Positions 24,701 through 39,700 are shown, counted from the first letter of the stretch. The stretch is DNA of 60,000 nucleotides from Owenia fusiformis (GCA_903813345.2 CAIIXF020000005.1:38507375-38567374); one strand, 5' to 3'. Numbers and translations are program-made. Notes: generated by a model from the sequence alone, not told the origin.

Positions 24701-27700
24701 TTCCTCTGATACTGTTAACATATCATTATAAAGTGGATCCTCAACTTATATTAAGAATAAATTACTTTAAATTGTATGAATATATTGATGTCTTACGTTC
24801 ATTGCCAAGTTTCCCAGCCCTAATGGAACAGCTTCCAAGGTCTATAATCAACACTTTCTGCAAAATAATACACCACTTGTTAGAAAAAGTTTTATAAATA
24901 CAAAAAGACCAATGTGAGTGGAACACTTTTGGGACCTTAAAATGGTGTTGGACTATGAGTGTTCCACTTCATTTTATATAAAATAAATGAGTAATAGGTC
25001 TTGGAAGTGTTCCACTTAAGCCTTTCAAGTGGCACACATCTATAAGTGGAACACCTTCCAGACCCAATGAAATTGGTGTTAACTCAACCTCTTTGTAAAA
25101 CTTTCTCAGCTGAACACCTTTTAGATGAACCAAAAGTGTTCCAATTTTTACTGTATATTTATTTTCCATCTACCTGTACACATATTAAAAAAAAAAATAC
25201 CTGTACACATATTAATCCTGAATGTAATACTGGTGAATTATATGATATATAATTGAATGAATAAATAAATGATTAAAACTGTAGATCGATTATTAATTTC
25301 TATCCTTTTTCAATTGATGTCATTCTTAACTGGTTAAGGTACCTTAGAGGGGTGATGTAGAGATTTGATGACAGGTTTCACGTATGTAGCGTGTGTGTTG
25401 TCTATGGTCTGAGACTCTAGGGAAATCATCCACTCATTGTATTCCTTGTCAGTGGGACACCTGGTGATCATGTATCTACCTCTCTGTAAAAGGAACAGAA
25501 TGTGGGCGCAATGGAGGCTTATTAGGAAAGTTAAGCAAAACATTGTTAACAGAACTTATACATGAATGTGTGGAATTATAATCTTCTACAGATTAGTTCT
25601 CTTCATACTATTTCCTTGCCCAATTGAATATGAAGATACAAGGAAAATGTTGTAATTAGGTCCCTGGAAAAACTGATTGTGAGGTGGAAAGATATCTGTG
25701 GGGGATCATACTATTACATGTTCACATACAAGTTCTATAACAATTGTGTGGCTGAACCTCAAATATTACACTGATGTCTTGTGACAGGGTTTGACTGCAC
25801 CCAACACAATTGAATTAAAATTAAGGCCATTTACAACAGTTGGTTCATAAATTCAATTTTTTCTTTACACTTTACACTTTATATTTCTGCAGAAAGCAAA
25901 AAGAGACCGAACAATATTAACATCTGATATTATATTACAAATGGTACACAGATGTATACACATATGTGACATTTTACTCACCCCATCATCAATGCCAATC
26001 ATTCGACCTCCAAGTCCATCAACCTGACCTCCCATTAAATTGATCTCTCCATGTTCTTTCACACCAGCATCATTCTACAAAACAAAATGCTGTGCTGTCA
26101 ACACTCTGTGGGACAAGTTTCAGATTTTGCGAGACAAGTAACAGATTTTGTGAGACAAGTAACAGATTTTGTGGGGCAAGTAACAGATTTTGTGAGACAG
26201 GCAACAGATTTTGTGGGACAAGTAACAGATTTTGTGAGACAAGTAACAGATTTTGTGAGAGAAGCAACAGATTTTGTGGGACAAGTAACAGAATTTGTGG
26301 GACAAGTAACAGATTTTGTGAGACAAGCAACAGATTTTGTGGGAAAAGTAACAGAATTTGTGGGACAAGTAACAGAATTTGTGGGACAAGTAACAGATTT
26401 TGTGAGACAAGCAACAGATTTTGTGGGACAAGTAACAGAATTTGTGGGACAAGTAACAGAATTTGTGGGACAAGTAACAGATTTTGTGAGACAAGCAACA
26501 GATTTTGTGGGACAAGTAACAGAATTTGTGGGACAAGTAACATATTTTGTGAGACAAGTAAAATATTTTGTGGGGCAAGTAACAGATTTTGTGAGACAAG
26601 CAACAGATTTTGTGAGACAAGCAACAGATTTTGTGGGACAAGCAACAGAATTTGTGGGACAAGTAACATATTTTGTGAGACAAGTAAAATATTTTGTGGG
26701 GCAAGTAACAGATTTTGTGAGACAAGCAACAGATTTTGTGAGACAAGCAACAGATTTTGTGGGACAAGCAACAGATTTTGTGGAACAAGTAACAGATTTT
26801 GTGAGACAAGTAACATGTTCTGCTTGAACATATTCTGTTTGACAACTAACATTCTTGGGGACAAGTGATATATTCATTGGGAAACATATTTTCAGCGACA
26901 AGTAACATATTCTGTAAGATATGAAGTATTGACAGATGGATGGACCAACAGATAGAAAATTTAATTTGGAGATACTAAAATAATATTGAAATAAAGCACT
27001 CTAATGACACACAAAAGTCTAGATATATTAACATAATGCATGGAATAGCTTCCCTTAAGCTTTGCATGTTGAATGTAATATTGAATTTAGAATATTGAAA
27101 TAAATGACGATTTATTCATGAAATCTGTGAGACTTTAAACATGAAATGTATGAAGCTTTAATCATGAAATAAATGAGGCTATTATAATTTCATGCATACG
27201 GCTTTAATCATGAAATCTATCAAGCTTTAGTTATAAAATGTCCCTCAATGTTTATATACAAGAGGCAAAAAGAAATGAACTTTTCAAATGAACCTCATAT
27301 ACAACATAAATTCAAATAAACAAAAACCAAAATGAAAACTTCAAAAACAAAGGTGACACCATTCTGTTGGCTCACATAGTGATTATACTCATTTTTAAAA
27401 AGTTGTTGAAAATGAAATGCATGCGCATGTAATACCAGTAGTAAGAAATGGACTCAGCAATGGATTTAAACCAACAAAAGCAATCAAAACCAAAATATGC
27501 TGATAGAATGACAATCATTCAGTTTTACCTCTGATTCTGGTTCATCCTACACAGGGTAGCAACAAAAGAAATTGAAAAATATTTTACAACACAAAAAATT
27601 AAATACATGTACTAGTTGACTACTAAAATATTTGTCGAAATGACATTCACTCATCCCAGTTTTTCATTTCCCCAGATTTTGGCCCACAATTGATTTTGCC

Positions 27701-30700
27701 CACAATTTGCTGAATCTTGAATTTTGATCAATTTCCGGAGAATTGCCAGCGGAATTGACAAGTTGTAATTTTGTAGTTTCAGCATCTAATATTTCTGGTC
27801 GTAATTCACCAAAAAAAAGTAAAAATATCTCGTTGTTCATCTAAAACTGCAGAGATATAATACAGAATTCATGTGAAATTGGCCATTTCCCTTGCAGAAT
27901 TCATTTAAAGTTTCAACTTGCAGAAAACTGGGAGGATCGAGTGAAAGAGGGAGAATAACCCAAAATTCAAAGACGAAAGCTATCTTCATCTCAGGACGAA
28001 CCTTGATGTTAATCTATGAATTCTGGGTAAGTTTCTCTTCCTGAGAAATGAATACTAATATAACGATACAAACAACACAGGATGTCATTAAATCATCTTT
28101 GCTTCAGTAGGACCGACTCAAGGATTAATTTCTAACCTCATAATAATGCAGACGGCCATCTTGGGCTTTGAAGAACCGTCTCTTCCAGGTTTTCAGCAGA
28201 GTTGCCTTTTTCTTATTAAGTGGGAGTTTTTCCATGTAACCCTCCATATTGATAATATGTGATGACACGTCATTGGCACATTCATCTTCTAACTTGATGG
28301 TGTACATCTCTTTCAGAAGTAGATGCTACAAGACAATAAACATTTGAATCATATGTGCAAGTATTAATAAATATCTTGATGTTAAATTTCAATAGTAAAC
28401 CATGCCTGCAAAGTATGAAATCCTAAATCTAATGTACTTTGGTTTCCATAGATCACTAAAGGGGGTCAGGATTTATTGAGAAGGTCTATCTCCCCATTTC
28501 ATGACTAAAAGTTCCAGTAATAAATAAAATAGGTAATATTTGTTAAGATGATACAATGGAAAATATTGTTGAAAATTAAAATATCTAGAGTATGAATGTT
28601 GAAATCACATTTCCCCAATTTTTGTTTATCACCTTATTATGAAAGTGTGTAATTACCTTGAACATATTAAATTGCTATTTGTTTTTTTTTTACAATTTTT
28701 CATAATTTCTTTCTTGAATATCTCACATTGAAACAAGTACTTCATTACCTATTTATCAATATGAGATCTATTTGAGAACCAAATATTTTGTTTTTGTTGT
28801 TTTTCATAATATAAACAGAATTTTTTATTTGGAAACTTGCCTAAGAGTAATAAAAGTTTATTTTAAACATTTCAGTCACAATACTGTAAAACTTCTCCAA
28901 ATACAAAAATACCACACTGTTATAATAATAAAAACATACATACCGGGTCCCAACTCATGGCTGTAACTCTAGGCTGCACTTTCTCATCATCATGAAAAGC
29001 TTGTGAATCCCGTAATCCATGCACCTCCCCTCCATTAACCACTGGGTCCACTGGCAATAGAGGGCGCACAAAGTTCTTAGCGAAAGGCTTAGTAGTGACA
29101 TCAACCTGTCTGTTGGCCTGAACCTGCTTCACATGGACTGGGTTCACATGCTGCACAGGTTTAGCTGCCTCAATTGGTTTATTTGCCTCAATTGGTTTAG
29201 CTGCCTCAATAGCTTTATTTGCCTCTGTGGGTTGAATTGCCTCGGTGGGTTTATTTGACTGGTCAGACTTATGTGTTTTTATTTTAATGACACGAAGAGG
29301 TTTTGTCTTGGAACCTTTCTCTTCAGTAGACACAGAATGTTTCAAACCTGTAACATAAACAATAATACATCAAAGTTCAGTGTAGGATAAATGTCAAATG
29401 GGGATTGTAAAGTTGTGGCTTGCTTTATGGGCTTTATCAACTTAGTTTCAGCACCATTTTATCTCACATGCACTTTTTGTCATCCTAGATTTCACCAAAT
29501 TCTAAAATTCCTAAAATGATTATGAATCAGTAAAGCAGCTTCCAGAGCTCAGCTATAATAAACACCTGTTCAATTAACTTCTGTACATAGATATGTCTAC
29601 ATGTATACATGTAGACATAAATGAGATAAATTAATACATTCAGATCAAGACTTTCAATTTAGAATCAAAATTCGTATATTTCCGTCATAATTAAAGTTTT
29701 AATTAGGTAAAGTATCTAGTGATTCTGAAACCTGTGAAGTGATCAACAGACTAAATTGACAAAAAAATACTTGAATAAGTACTCAACAAAATCATAATAT
29801 ACGAGTATGATACTTTTTGCAAAATGTTATTAGGGGACATTTAAGGTCATGAAACTTGTTGATAGCACCTGTAATGACTTGTAACAAACATATGGTGCCA
29901 TTTAATATGTCCATATTAGGTCACATCACCAAACATGTATACACCTTGGATTATTGATATTTTGCAATTTATAACACTACAAATTATTTCGACATGGCAT
30001 GCAACATACAAAATAGCAGTACAGTTAAACCTGTATATTTGAACACCTCTGTAATGTGAACACCTCCCAATATGAACACTTTCTCCCACTCCTAAATTTG
30101 ACTCCCATTGATTCCCTTGTTAAAGAAACCTTGAAATATGAACACTAGCTATTCACTTTAAGCCTCAGTCCCTGTGGTATTCATATTAGACAGGTTTTAC
30201 TGTAATATGGCAGAAGAAAGGAATCCTCTCTTGAGTCTGAGATAAATAATTTACATTACATCCTGTATTGATGAAGATTGGGACAACAATCAATACTCTT
30301 ATAATGAGACATTCCTATACTGTGTATCCTATTGCAGAGGCGTAACCAGGATCTATAATTAGGCAAGGTAAAAATCAAATAGGCGGTGCAAATCTAGACT
30401 AAAGACAGTGGTCAAGAGGAGGTGTTCTACCGTTGAACTTTATTTTAACAGTTTGACATCTAAAAATGTCTGAAAATATATTTCAGCCCAATAAATTTTA
30501 GTGAGGCAGTATCCTTGCCTGGCTTATGCCTGACTATGTTCATCTATAATGTACAGTGTACATGATACCAAAATAAAGCTAGGAGGGATTGATGTGAGAA
30601 TTAACCATCCCAAAAAGAGGGGACAAGGGGCAACATCGGGAACATTCAAAAGGAAACTTCAGAACTATATATTGTCAATAAAATTCTTAAATTGACCCAG

Positions 30701-33700
30701 TCCTACTGGATGATATCCTAAGAAACAGAATATGAAAATAAATAAAGCAAAAGCTATATCAACTATTGGTAAGTTGACACCTCGCGATATCAATGCTATT
30801 TTACATCCTATTTTCTCAATCTGTCATATGCTTCTATTTCAAAAAAACATTCAAAATGTCCAAATGTTAACACCTAGTGAACACTTTTGGTTGGTCTGAG
30901 AAGCATGGATAAGACAGATTTAACATAGCCTTTTTACAGATGATAATTGGTGGCAGTGGCATTAACTTTTAAGTAATCATTATCATGCTGAGGACTTTTC
31001 AAGAAAAAAATGTGTCTTGAATACAGACCTGTTTTATGTGTGGAGATCTCGCCAAATGGTCGATGAAACACAATCGTAGATCCAGGACTCACTGCATCAA
31101 TCCCACTATCAACGCTATCATAACTTCCAGAACTTTTACTCCTTATTAGAGAAGGCTCTGGTGAAACATATGATGACACATTGATTTGGTTTGAATCATT
31201 GGACTCCGGGTAACTAACTTGACTGTTCGAGTTAGTATACATATAACTTGTGCCATACTGAGGGGTGACGCTCCCAGTTGATAAAGTCCCAGGCCTGGTT
31301 GCCCCACCTGACATTTCAGTTGAAAGGTCAGTTCTAAAGATTTCTGGACTTTTTGGATTTACTTTGTTATCTCCCTCTTCTGGGCAACTGACAATGCGTT
31401 TCATTTGTAGCTTACATTTTGTACGCTTTCCCTTGGAGTCATGGCTCACTGCACGTAACAAGGCGCTGATGTTACGAATTCGAAGATTATTATCATGGAT
31501 ATGTTGGCTAATAGGTGGCGACTGTGGTGTTATAGGACTCTCGGGAGTGTCACATAAATCATCAGTTGAAGTTTTCGATGACTTTGAAAGATTGGAACTG
31601 GTACTAGATATTTGTGATATCTGGCGTTGTGGTGATTTCCTCAAGTTGAAAGATAATGCAATGCTGCTTGGCGTGTCTGGTATTGAGGGACTCACAGGCA
31701 AAGAGGGGCTTTTGACACTTTTCACCCACACTGGTGTTTTAAAGGCTTCTTCTTGCTCTGGTAAGGTAGAATCTTTGACTCTTACCGGTGAACTAGTATG
31801 TTTTACCTTTCCTGGTAGAGGAGGACTTTTGGTCATCGCTGGCGAAGTAGGACTTTTGGTCCTTACTGATAAAGAAGGCCTTTTATTCCTTACTGGTGAG
31901 GCTGGAGTTAGTGGTAAAGTTATACTCTTGTTGCTTACTGAAGTAGGACTTTTAGCCCTCGAAGATGTTGTAAAGGTTTTTGCTTTCTCTGGTGAAGTAG
32001 AATCCTTGATCTTTAATAATGATGTGGGACGTTTAGCCCATACTGGTAAAGTAGGACTTTTTATGCTCACTGGTGATGTAGGACTTTTAATGCTCACTGG
32101 TGATATAGGACTTTTTACGCTCACTGCTGAAGTAGGACGTTTGGCCCACACTGGGGAGGTAGGACTTTTAATATTCACTGGAGTAGGACTTTTGATCCTT
32201 ACTGGCGAAGTAGGATGTTTGGCCCATACTGGTGATGTAGGACTTTTTATACTCACTGGTGATGTTGGACTTCTTATGCTCACTGCTGAAGTAGGACGTT
32301 TGGCCCACACTGGCGAGGTAGGACAATTTACATTCACTGGAGAAGTAGAAGTTTTGATCCTTATGGGTGAAGTAGGACGTTTGACCCAGACTGGTGATGT
32401 AGGACTTTTTATGCTCACTGGTGATGTCGGACTTTTTATACTCACTGGTGACTTAGGACATTTGGCCCAGCCTGGTGATGTAGGACTTTTTATGCTCACT
32501 GGTGATGTCGGACTTTTTAAACTCACTGGTGACTTAGGACATTTGGCCCATACTGGTGATGTAGGACTTTTTATCCTCACCGGTGATGTAGGACTTTTTA
32601 TCCTCACCGGTGATGTAGGACTACTTCCATATGTAGGCGATTCTGAACCTTTAATCCACACATATGTAGATGAGCCAGGATCTATATCCAACTCTCCTTG
32701 CCCATCGCCTACTATTGTTTTATTAATCCAATCCTTGTTCAGTTGCAATTTAACCGATGTTGAAACACGTTTGGTTTCCTTCGAGCTTTTATGTCCTGGA
32801 GACGTGTAAGCTACAGCTGCCATATTCTACATAAACAATCACTGTCACGTTCAGTCACTTACAAATTCTTTGATAAACGCTGGTCCCTGTTAAAATGTCA
32901 GTTATCGTATTCTATAAAAACCTTATGATACATTCTAAATATCACCAGATTCTGATCTTGTATCACAAGATTTCAGTTGTTCCTACCTCTAGACCCAGTA
33001 GAAAGTGATGATGTAGATTCTCAAAGATAATAGAGAACTGTATATTTCAGCAGTTGTAGTCCTTTCTCTTTGAGTTATATCCGGCAACTTGTGTTACGAT
33101 AGTACAATATATCCAATTCAATTTCATTTCTACTTTTCATCCATAATTTACAATCATCAATCATCAGGTTCCCTGTATGGTAGTATAACAATCATCTAAT
33201 TGAGCCCTAATCAATCAATTATTTTCCACATTAACACCGAAATCCTCATATTATGCTCACTTATGCTGCAATGGAGAAATCAGTCTTTTAGAACTGATAC
33301 ATTTACCTGAGTTTTTATATATTTTGATATGAGTATTATATCTGGATAATTTACAGAATGACGTTATTAAAAGGTAATATCATCCAAAATGACCTATGTA
33401 CTGTATATGTTATCAAACCACATGGTACATCTCCGCGTCAGAGAGATCTCCAAGTGAAATTAAAGCTCATGTCATGCCAAATATTCCTAATTGATTTTTT
33501 GCAATTAACTGGTACAACCAATTTTAGCTAACTACTTGGAGAGCAATTTACTCTTGATGATAACTGCCTCGTTCAAAAGTTCAATTATTGTAAAATTGTA
33601 ATGTCATATCAAAATGTATCATCATGTTATCTATGAAAAAATTCATGAAAACACTGTATTTATTCTTATTTTGGCGAATGTTTTCATTTTGCAAAAACAT

Positions 33701-36700
33701 GCCAAATTAAATCTTAAAAGTGAATGATAATATCAAATACAACAATCATAATTAAATTTTTAGACTTCTGGCATTTTTTGTCAGTTATACACTGTGACAG
33801 TATGTTGTACATTATACAAATAATTATTAATCATTAACGATATGATATACCAGTTTTTAATTATCAATTTGAAATAAATCAATCGATGAGAAGCCAATTT
33901 TGAATTGCAGATTTTTAACAAACCTACATCCAGGAAAATAGTCTAAAACTGAATCACCATAGATGATAATAAAAAATCTGAATTTTATTTATGAAAAATA
34001 ATATTCCCAATATCTTAACTGGCTCAATACTGGTAGATTACATAGATCAACTGAAGAACATTTTCATGTAAGATGCCGCATTCTAAATTCTTCCACACAC
34101 AAAACTGATCCTAATAATTCAAAAACTGTTTTAATATTCATGAAAACCTTAAACGATTTAAGTCAAATCTAAAGTAAGGAATGTATGAAGTATGTTTGAT
34201 TTAAGTATCATATTTTACTCTAATGTCTTACTGATTTCTTCATACCAACTCCTCTGTCCTCCAGTGATGTTTTATTCTCCAGCATCGCATAACTCAAACC
34301 GTTCTTTTCTGTTATATTATCGTTTAAGCTAAATTTATGACTTTTAATCTGTGTTCCCAAGGCAACATACAAAGGTGTCACAATTATATTTAGTCCAAGT
34401 AAAAAGTTATTTCAATTTCTATTTGTCCAAGTAAAAATTTAAATCAAAATTCCCTGAATTCAAATCAGAAAATATTAATCTTCCAAAATAACTCAAATTC
34501 CTTTCCATACACATCATCTTCTTAGCTTTTTGCATCAATGTTAACTTCCTTTTTGATTTTTGCTTTATTCCCACATGATAAATATAAATATGTTACAATT
34601 TTACATCTAAAGGTCAGAAAAGCCTGTCGGGCAATAGAACATAAGCCAATCAGGGTCCATCACATCATATCTGATACATAGATCAGCTGTCACTAGTTTA
34701 ATTTTGTGAATTATAAAATGGAATCCATGTCCATGCAATATGACATCATAAACCTTTTAAAGATACCGTAACTTATATCTGAAGTGAAATCTGTGCTACT
34801 AATTTTTTAATCTATAAAATTGAAAAGTCATCGCACCCCCACCAATTCATAATAACCCATTGAAATGTGCCTCATGGAAAAAACATTTTGTTACAATTTC
34901 TCACAAATAATCATCATTTGCCACAACCCTGACATTGTCCAGTTGACCTATAAAGATCTATATATTTGAATATCCCTTTAAAAAATAATCTAACATAAAC
35001 AAATTGATCATTGATATTTGATGTGGCAGTTCCTGATATCAGGGTCCTTGATGATTTACACCTAGCAGAGCAAATATATTATTCCTAGCAGTGCCTCTCC
35101 CTATGGCAATGAAACCCTGGCAACCTTGGTCATATATAAAATATGGAAATAACATCATGCCTAGTTGTAGAAGGCCTTCTCATGCAGGTTTCTCATATAC
35201 TGATAAGATTTTACATATTTGATGCAAGTTTCATGTATGTTGATGCAACATTCATAAATGCTGATTGTAGTTTTGCATATTTTGATGAAAATTTCACATC
35301 TACGTACTGATGAAGTTTTACAAATTTAATGCACGTTTTACATGCATTGATGCAAGTTTCATATATGCTGATACAAGTTTGCATATTTTGATGCAAGTTT
35401 CACATATGGTAATTCAAGTTGGCATATTGTCTCTGTCCTTTCTAATTCCCTGCATTTAAAACATATTGTCTCAGCTATCCTGTCTCGGCTAACTCAGTTC
35501 TACTACAGTATATCCATAGATATCAGAAATTTTGAGCAACTATTAAGAAATTCAACTTATATTGAATCCATCTAGAGCAGGTTAGAGAAAAGTACTAAAC
35601 ATAATATTGAATCAATGTTTTTTGTTCAATGTTTCAGGAGTAATTTGATTAATTCTAGTGCTACATGACATAGGAATGTAATGGCATGACATGAATCACT
35701 CTGGACCTCAATTCATAAGATACAAGATTCCTTTAAAACATGCTAATACCTTAGCATGTTTTTTACCTCAATTCTGTTTTTTATTAGTTAGTTAATTAGT
35801 TTTTTACCTCAATTCTGATTTGTCAAACAGCAGTCAACAATTTTGACTACTGATCACACAATGCATTGCTGTTTAGTAGTATTTTGGATGCTTAACAATA
35901 TCGATAAATAATATGTTTATGAGAAAAAACTAACCGAAATAGAAGGTATATCAATTTCTAATATGGTGATACTTTTTAGTAAAGAAGATATCAAAGTACA
36001 TTAATGATCCTTAATTAGAATCCTCCGTATGTCACATGTACAGTTTGATATTTGTTAAAGATAAACTGACTTTCTTCTTCAATCCAAATCATGTTTTAGC
36101 ACATTTCTAAACACATTGTGACAATGTCCTTGCATATATCAACATGCTATAAAAATGCCATATTTATTCCTCATATCACTTCCAAATTCTGAACATTTTA
36201 ATTGAAGTAAAAATATATTTTTGAAAACTGTGCCTTTTCTGGATTGTACCACCGTTTAGCTGTAATGTTTTTAGAATATCAAGAATTAAAAACTGATATT
36301 TTGATGTTCCACATATTTTCCTAAGTAATTAAATCATCTTAAAACTGAACCTCATCCATCCTGCAATGACACATTCCTATTTGCGAGATGGTTTTCTACA
36401 ATTTGCCTTAAGTTCCACTTTAGTTTGTATCAACCATGATATATCCGACATCTGTTTTTAAATCATACTAATATAACGACTACACTATGTAACGACTACA
36501 ATTAAGTGTTACTTTATGCTTTTTTTTGTTCTCTTATACGTAACAATCCGGATGTACATTCCGTCATTTCCACATGGAAATGTTACAGCATCAGTTTCAA
36601 TGTTTTCAAACTCTTGGTAACCTTAAAATAAATATCTTATCTGCGGCAGAATTAGACACAACATTATCGCAGATTAGAACAGGCCACCAATTAATCACTT

Positions 36701-39700
36701 TTATTCATCAATTCATTTCTGGAATGTAAACAAACGCTGCAATGTAACTTGAAGAAATTCTAACGCTCTGCATCATCGACCCTATTTAGGAAATCATCGG
36801 ATGATGATATTTGTAATGAAACCTGTAAAATAATGATAATTTTGCCCAATCATTTAATTTGCCTTAATTGCCTAATTATTGCCAGGTTCGGAAAATTAAA
36901 TGTTGGAAATATAATCTTCATAATGTTATCCAATGGGAAGTCTTTTGTCATTTCTTGTAAAATTATGAAAATGATAAAATTTGACCATCAGCAAATTAAC
37001 CACTCAGATTAAATACCACTTATAATTAAACTGGAACAGTGTTTTTGCTTAGGAAGGTGTTCATATAAGGTGCTCACATGATCACATGATCATAACATTA
37101 ATGAGACTTTATGGAAAAGTATTCACATTTCAAGGTGTTCACTCTTGCAAGATGTTCACTACACAGGTTTTACTAACCCTTAAAATAGATTAAATCGGAG
37201 GTTAAGTTACACATTTTTAAAAGAATTTTTACATGATCATGTTTTATCAGATGACCCCCTCCCAAAAGCTTTTTCCAGAGACCTGATTACAAATTTCTTC
37301 CTTGGGCAAGTAAATATAATGAATGGGGCGACTTCTGTTAAAACTTGTAGCTCAACCTCCCTAGTTTTACATCTATTATCCCATTGATGAGATTAACTTA
37401 TTAACCTATAATTGCAACGAAACATCAATGCATAGACAGCTGTGTTTAATCAATAGAAGATAAAACATAATGTTGTTTTGTACAGTGAAATTAGAATTAA
37501 GAAGTATAATTCAATCATGTTAGCATCCAATCTGTCAGTCAAATGGAAAAAAGTCAGAATAATAAAATCCTCAACTTCGAGAAACCTTCATCCACAAAAA
37601 AAAGTTGGAGACTATACCATAACAATATGTCAACACTACTTGTTGCCGCATAATGAAGTAAAACCAGAATCCATTACATTCCTCTGTAACTTCCCGTGAG
37701 TTTGGAAGTCCCTTCATCATCGGCTTTACTGGGGGTTGTAGCATAAGAAAAACAATATCTGGACTATTTTAAAGTATGCCTACCTTTTTCTTGAACCAGT
37801 TGCTTCAACCTAGCTGCATCTATTGTAGAGTTATGTCCACTGCCATTTGCATCTGGCCTCTTCTCAGGAGCTTGTTTAAGAATCCCATTGGGTTTCTTGG
37901 CACCAACAGCCACTTTAGCATTACTACTAACAGCACTATTATGAGCTTTAATGTGTTCTACGTTGTTGCCATTGTTTAGTTTGTTAGCCTCTTTTGTTTT
38001 CAGGGACTGGCCTTTAGGGATTATACTGTTATCATTTGTTGGAATGTTTGCACTGTTTTCAGGAATGGTACTCACTTTGTCTGAAATGCTTGATGATTTT
38101 TCAGGAATGTTTCTAGATTTTTTAGGAATGTTTCTGGACTTTTCTGGAATGGTTGTAGATTTTTCAGGAATGTCATCAATGTTTGTTGTGGGAATGTCAT
38201 TCTTCTTGTTGTTTAGAATATTTTGTTTTTCACCTGAAGATTTCAGTATACTTTTAGGTTGAATATTGCTAGTGACTGGTTTAGTCTCAACACTATTGTG
38301 CTTGGAGTCCTTATTACTTGTATCTATATTGCTAGTAATATTTTTAGGCACATGATTTGTAGCAGTATGGTCTTTATTGTTTGTACTTATGATATCCATT
38401 TTATTATCCAAAGCAGCCTTAGGAGCATTTGCAACAGTGGGGGCTGCATGTTGTATTGCAGGGGCATGACTGGTTGGCAAGATGTCAGCTGGTGGCTCAT
38501 ACTGGGGTACATTACTTGCACGATTCTTATATCTGTCTCTAAGGCTGTGATATACCACTGGAGCTGGCTCAGGCTTGGCTGTTTCATTGTCTTTATGTTG
38601 TGATGTCACAGAAGTATTTTTAACATGTGGTGGTGCTGTATCCACATCAGATGGAACTAATGTTTTATTGGTTTTATCCCCTATTCCTTGTGAAGTATCA
38701 TCATTATTTATTGCTTGCACATCATGATTTGTATCAGTTTTTGAGACATCACTATTGTTTATAGCACCAGATGTCTTAAGTATTCCTTTTTTGGGTACTG
38801 CACTACTTTTTAAAATGCTTTTAGGCACTATTTCCCTTTCTGGCAAGTCTGATTTGGGCTCCTTTGCAGGCTCTAACTTTGGAATAGTTTTCATTTCAGA
38901 TACATTAGCCATGCCTGAATCCCGTTGTTTCTTAATGCTATCAGGTATGTCCTCATCAAAATGGAAGCTCTTGGGGGTAGTGTGAGAGATGTGGGGGTGG
39001 GGCGACGGCTCCTCCTTGGGGGTGGATAAGCTTGACAGCAGTTCCTGGTTCTGTATAGATGTTTGCTGGAAATATAAAGAAAATATATCAGTTTAAAACC
39101 GTGTATTCTGATTAGATAAAACTTCAAAGAAAGAACAACCAAGACATACCACCTTAGTGATCTAATTAACCTCCTACTGTAATCCACATTATTTGGTATC
39201 GTCAGTTGAGATCTTGTAGCATGTTTTGAGACTTGCTCTATCAGTAATCAGCAATTCTCCATAAGCTTGTAGTTAATACAACTTGAACGTTAGGATGAAA
39301 AGCAATTAACATTGTATAGAATCAATATAATCAGCTAAATTGAAATGAGAACACTAACACGCAATTCTATATCAATAATTTGTTCGTTTAGAGATCGCAT
39401 ATTCCCTGATCAATGGTATGAATTATCTTTTCAAACATGCTAATCCCATTGAATATGAAAGAGTTACTGATCCATATATTCATTCTTTAAAGCCAAACCC
39501 TAATTCAGTGGTGGTAAATCTAAGAACAGGTATATCCTTACCTGTAGCTACGATTCTAAGAAAATCCATCAAAAAACATCGATCTCTGGAGTCATAATTC
39601 AATAACAATTCCAGATATCTCAATTTGAAACTTTCCTTTATCAATGAGCTATTCTCTGTAGCTTAAATTATGTCAAAATTTCTCTACCTCAATTCATGTT

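Noticed and set aside
26051-26901. Five overlapping 240-267 residue ORFs on both strands, Cys- or Thr-rich
   Set aside because: They arise from a stop-free 21-bp tandem unit whose length is a multiple of 3; no splice or domain evidence, and the array lies in an intron.
31265-32809. 514-residue plus-strand ORF with LFMLTGDVG repeats
   Set aside because: It is the antisense shadow of the 27-bp coding repeats in exon 4 of the minus-strand gene, which has good splice sites and phase continuity.
32821-32826. ATG at 32823 as start of a separate 629-residue gene
   Set aside because: The exon joins exon 3 in phase at the acceptor before 32816 and exon 5 at 31029, so a single gene is simpler; an alternative start remains possible.
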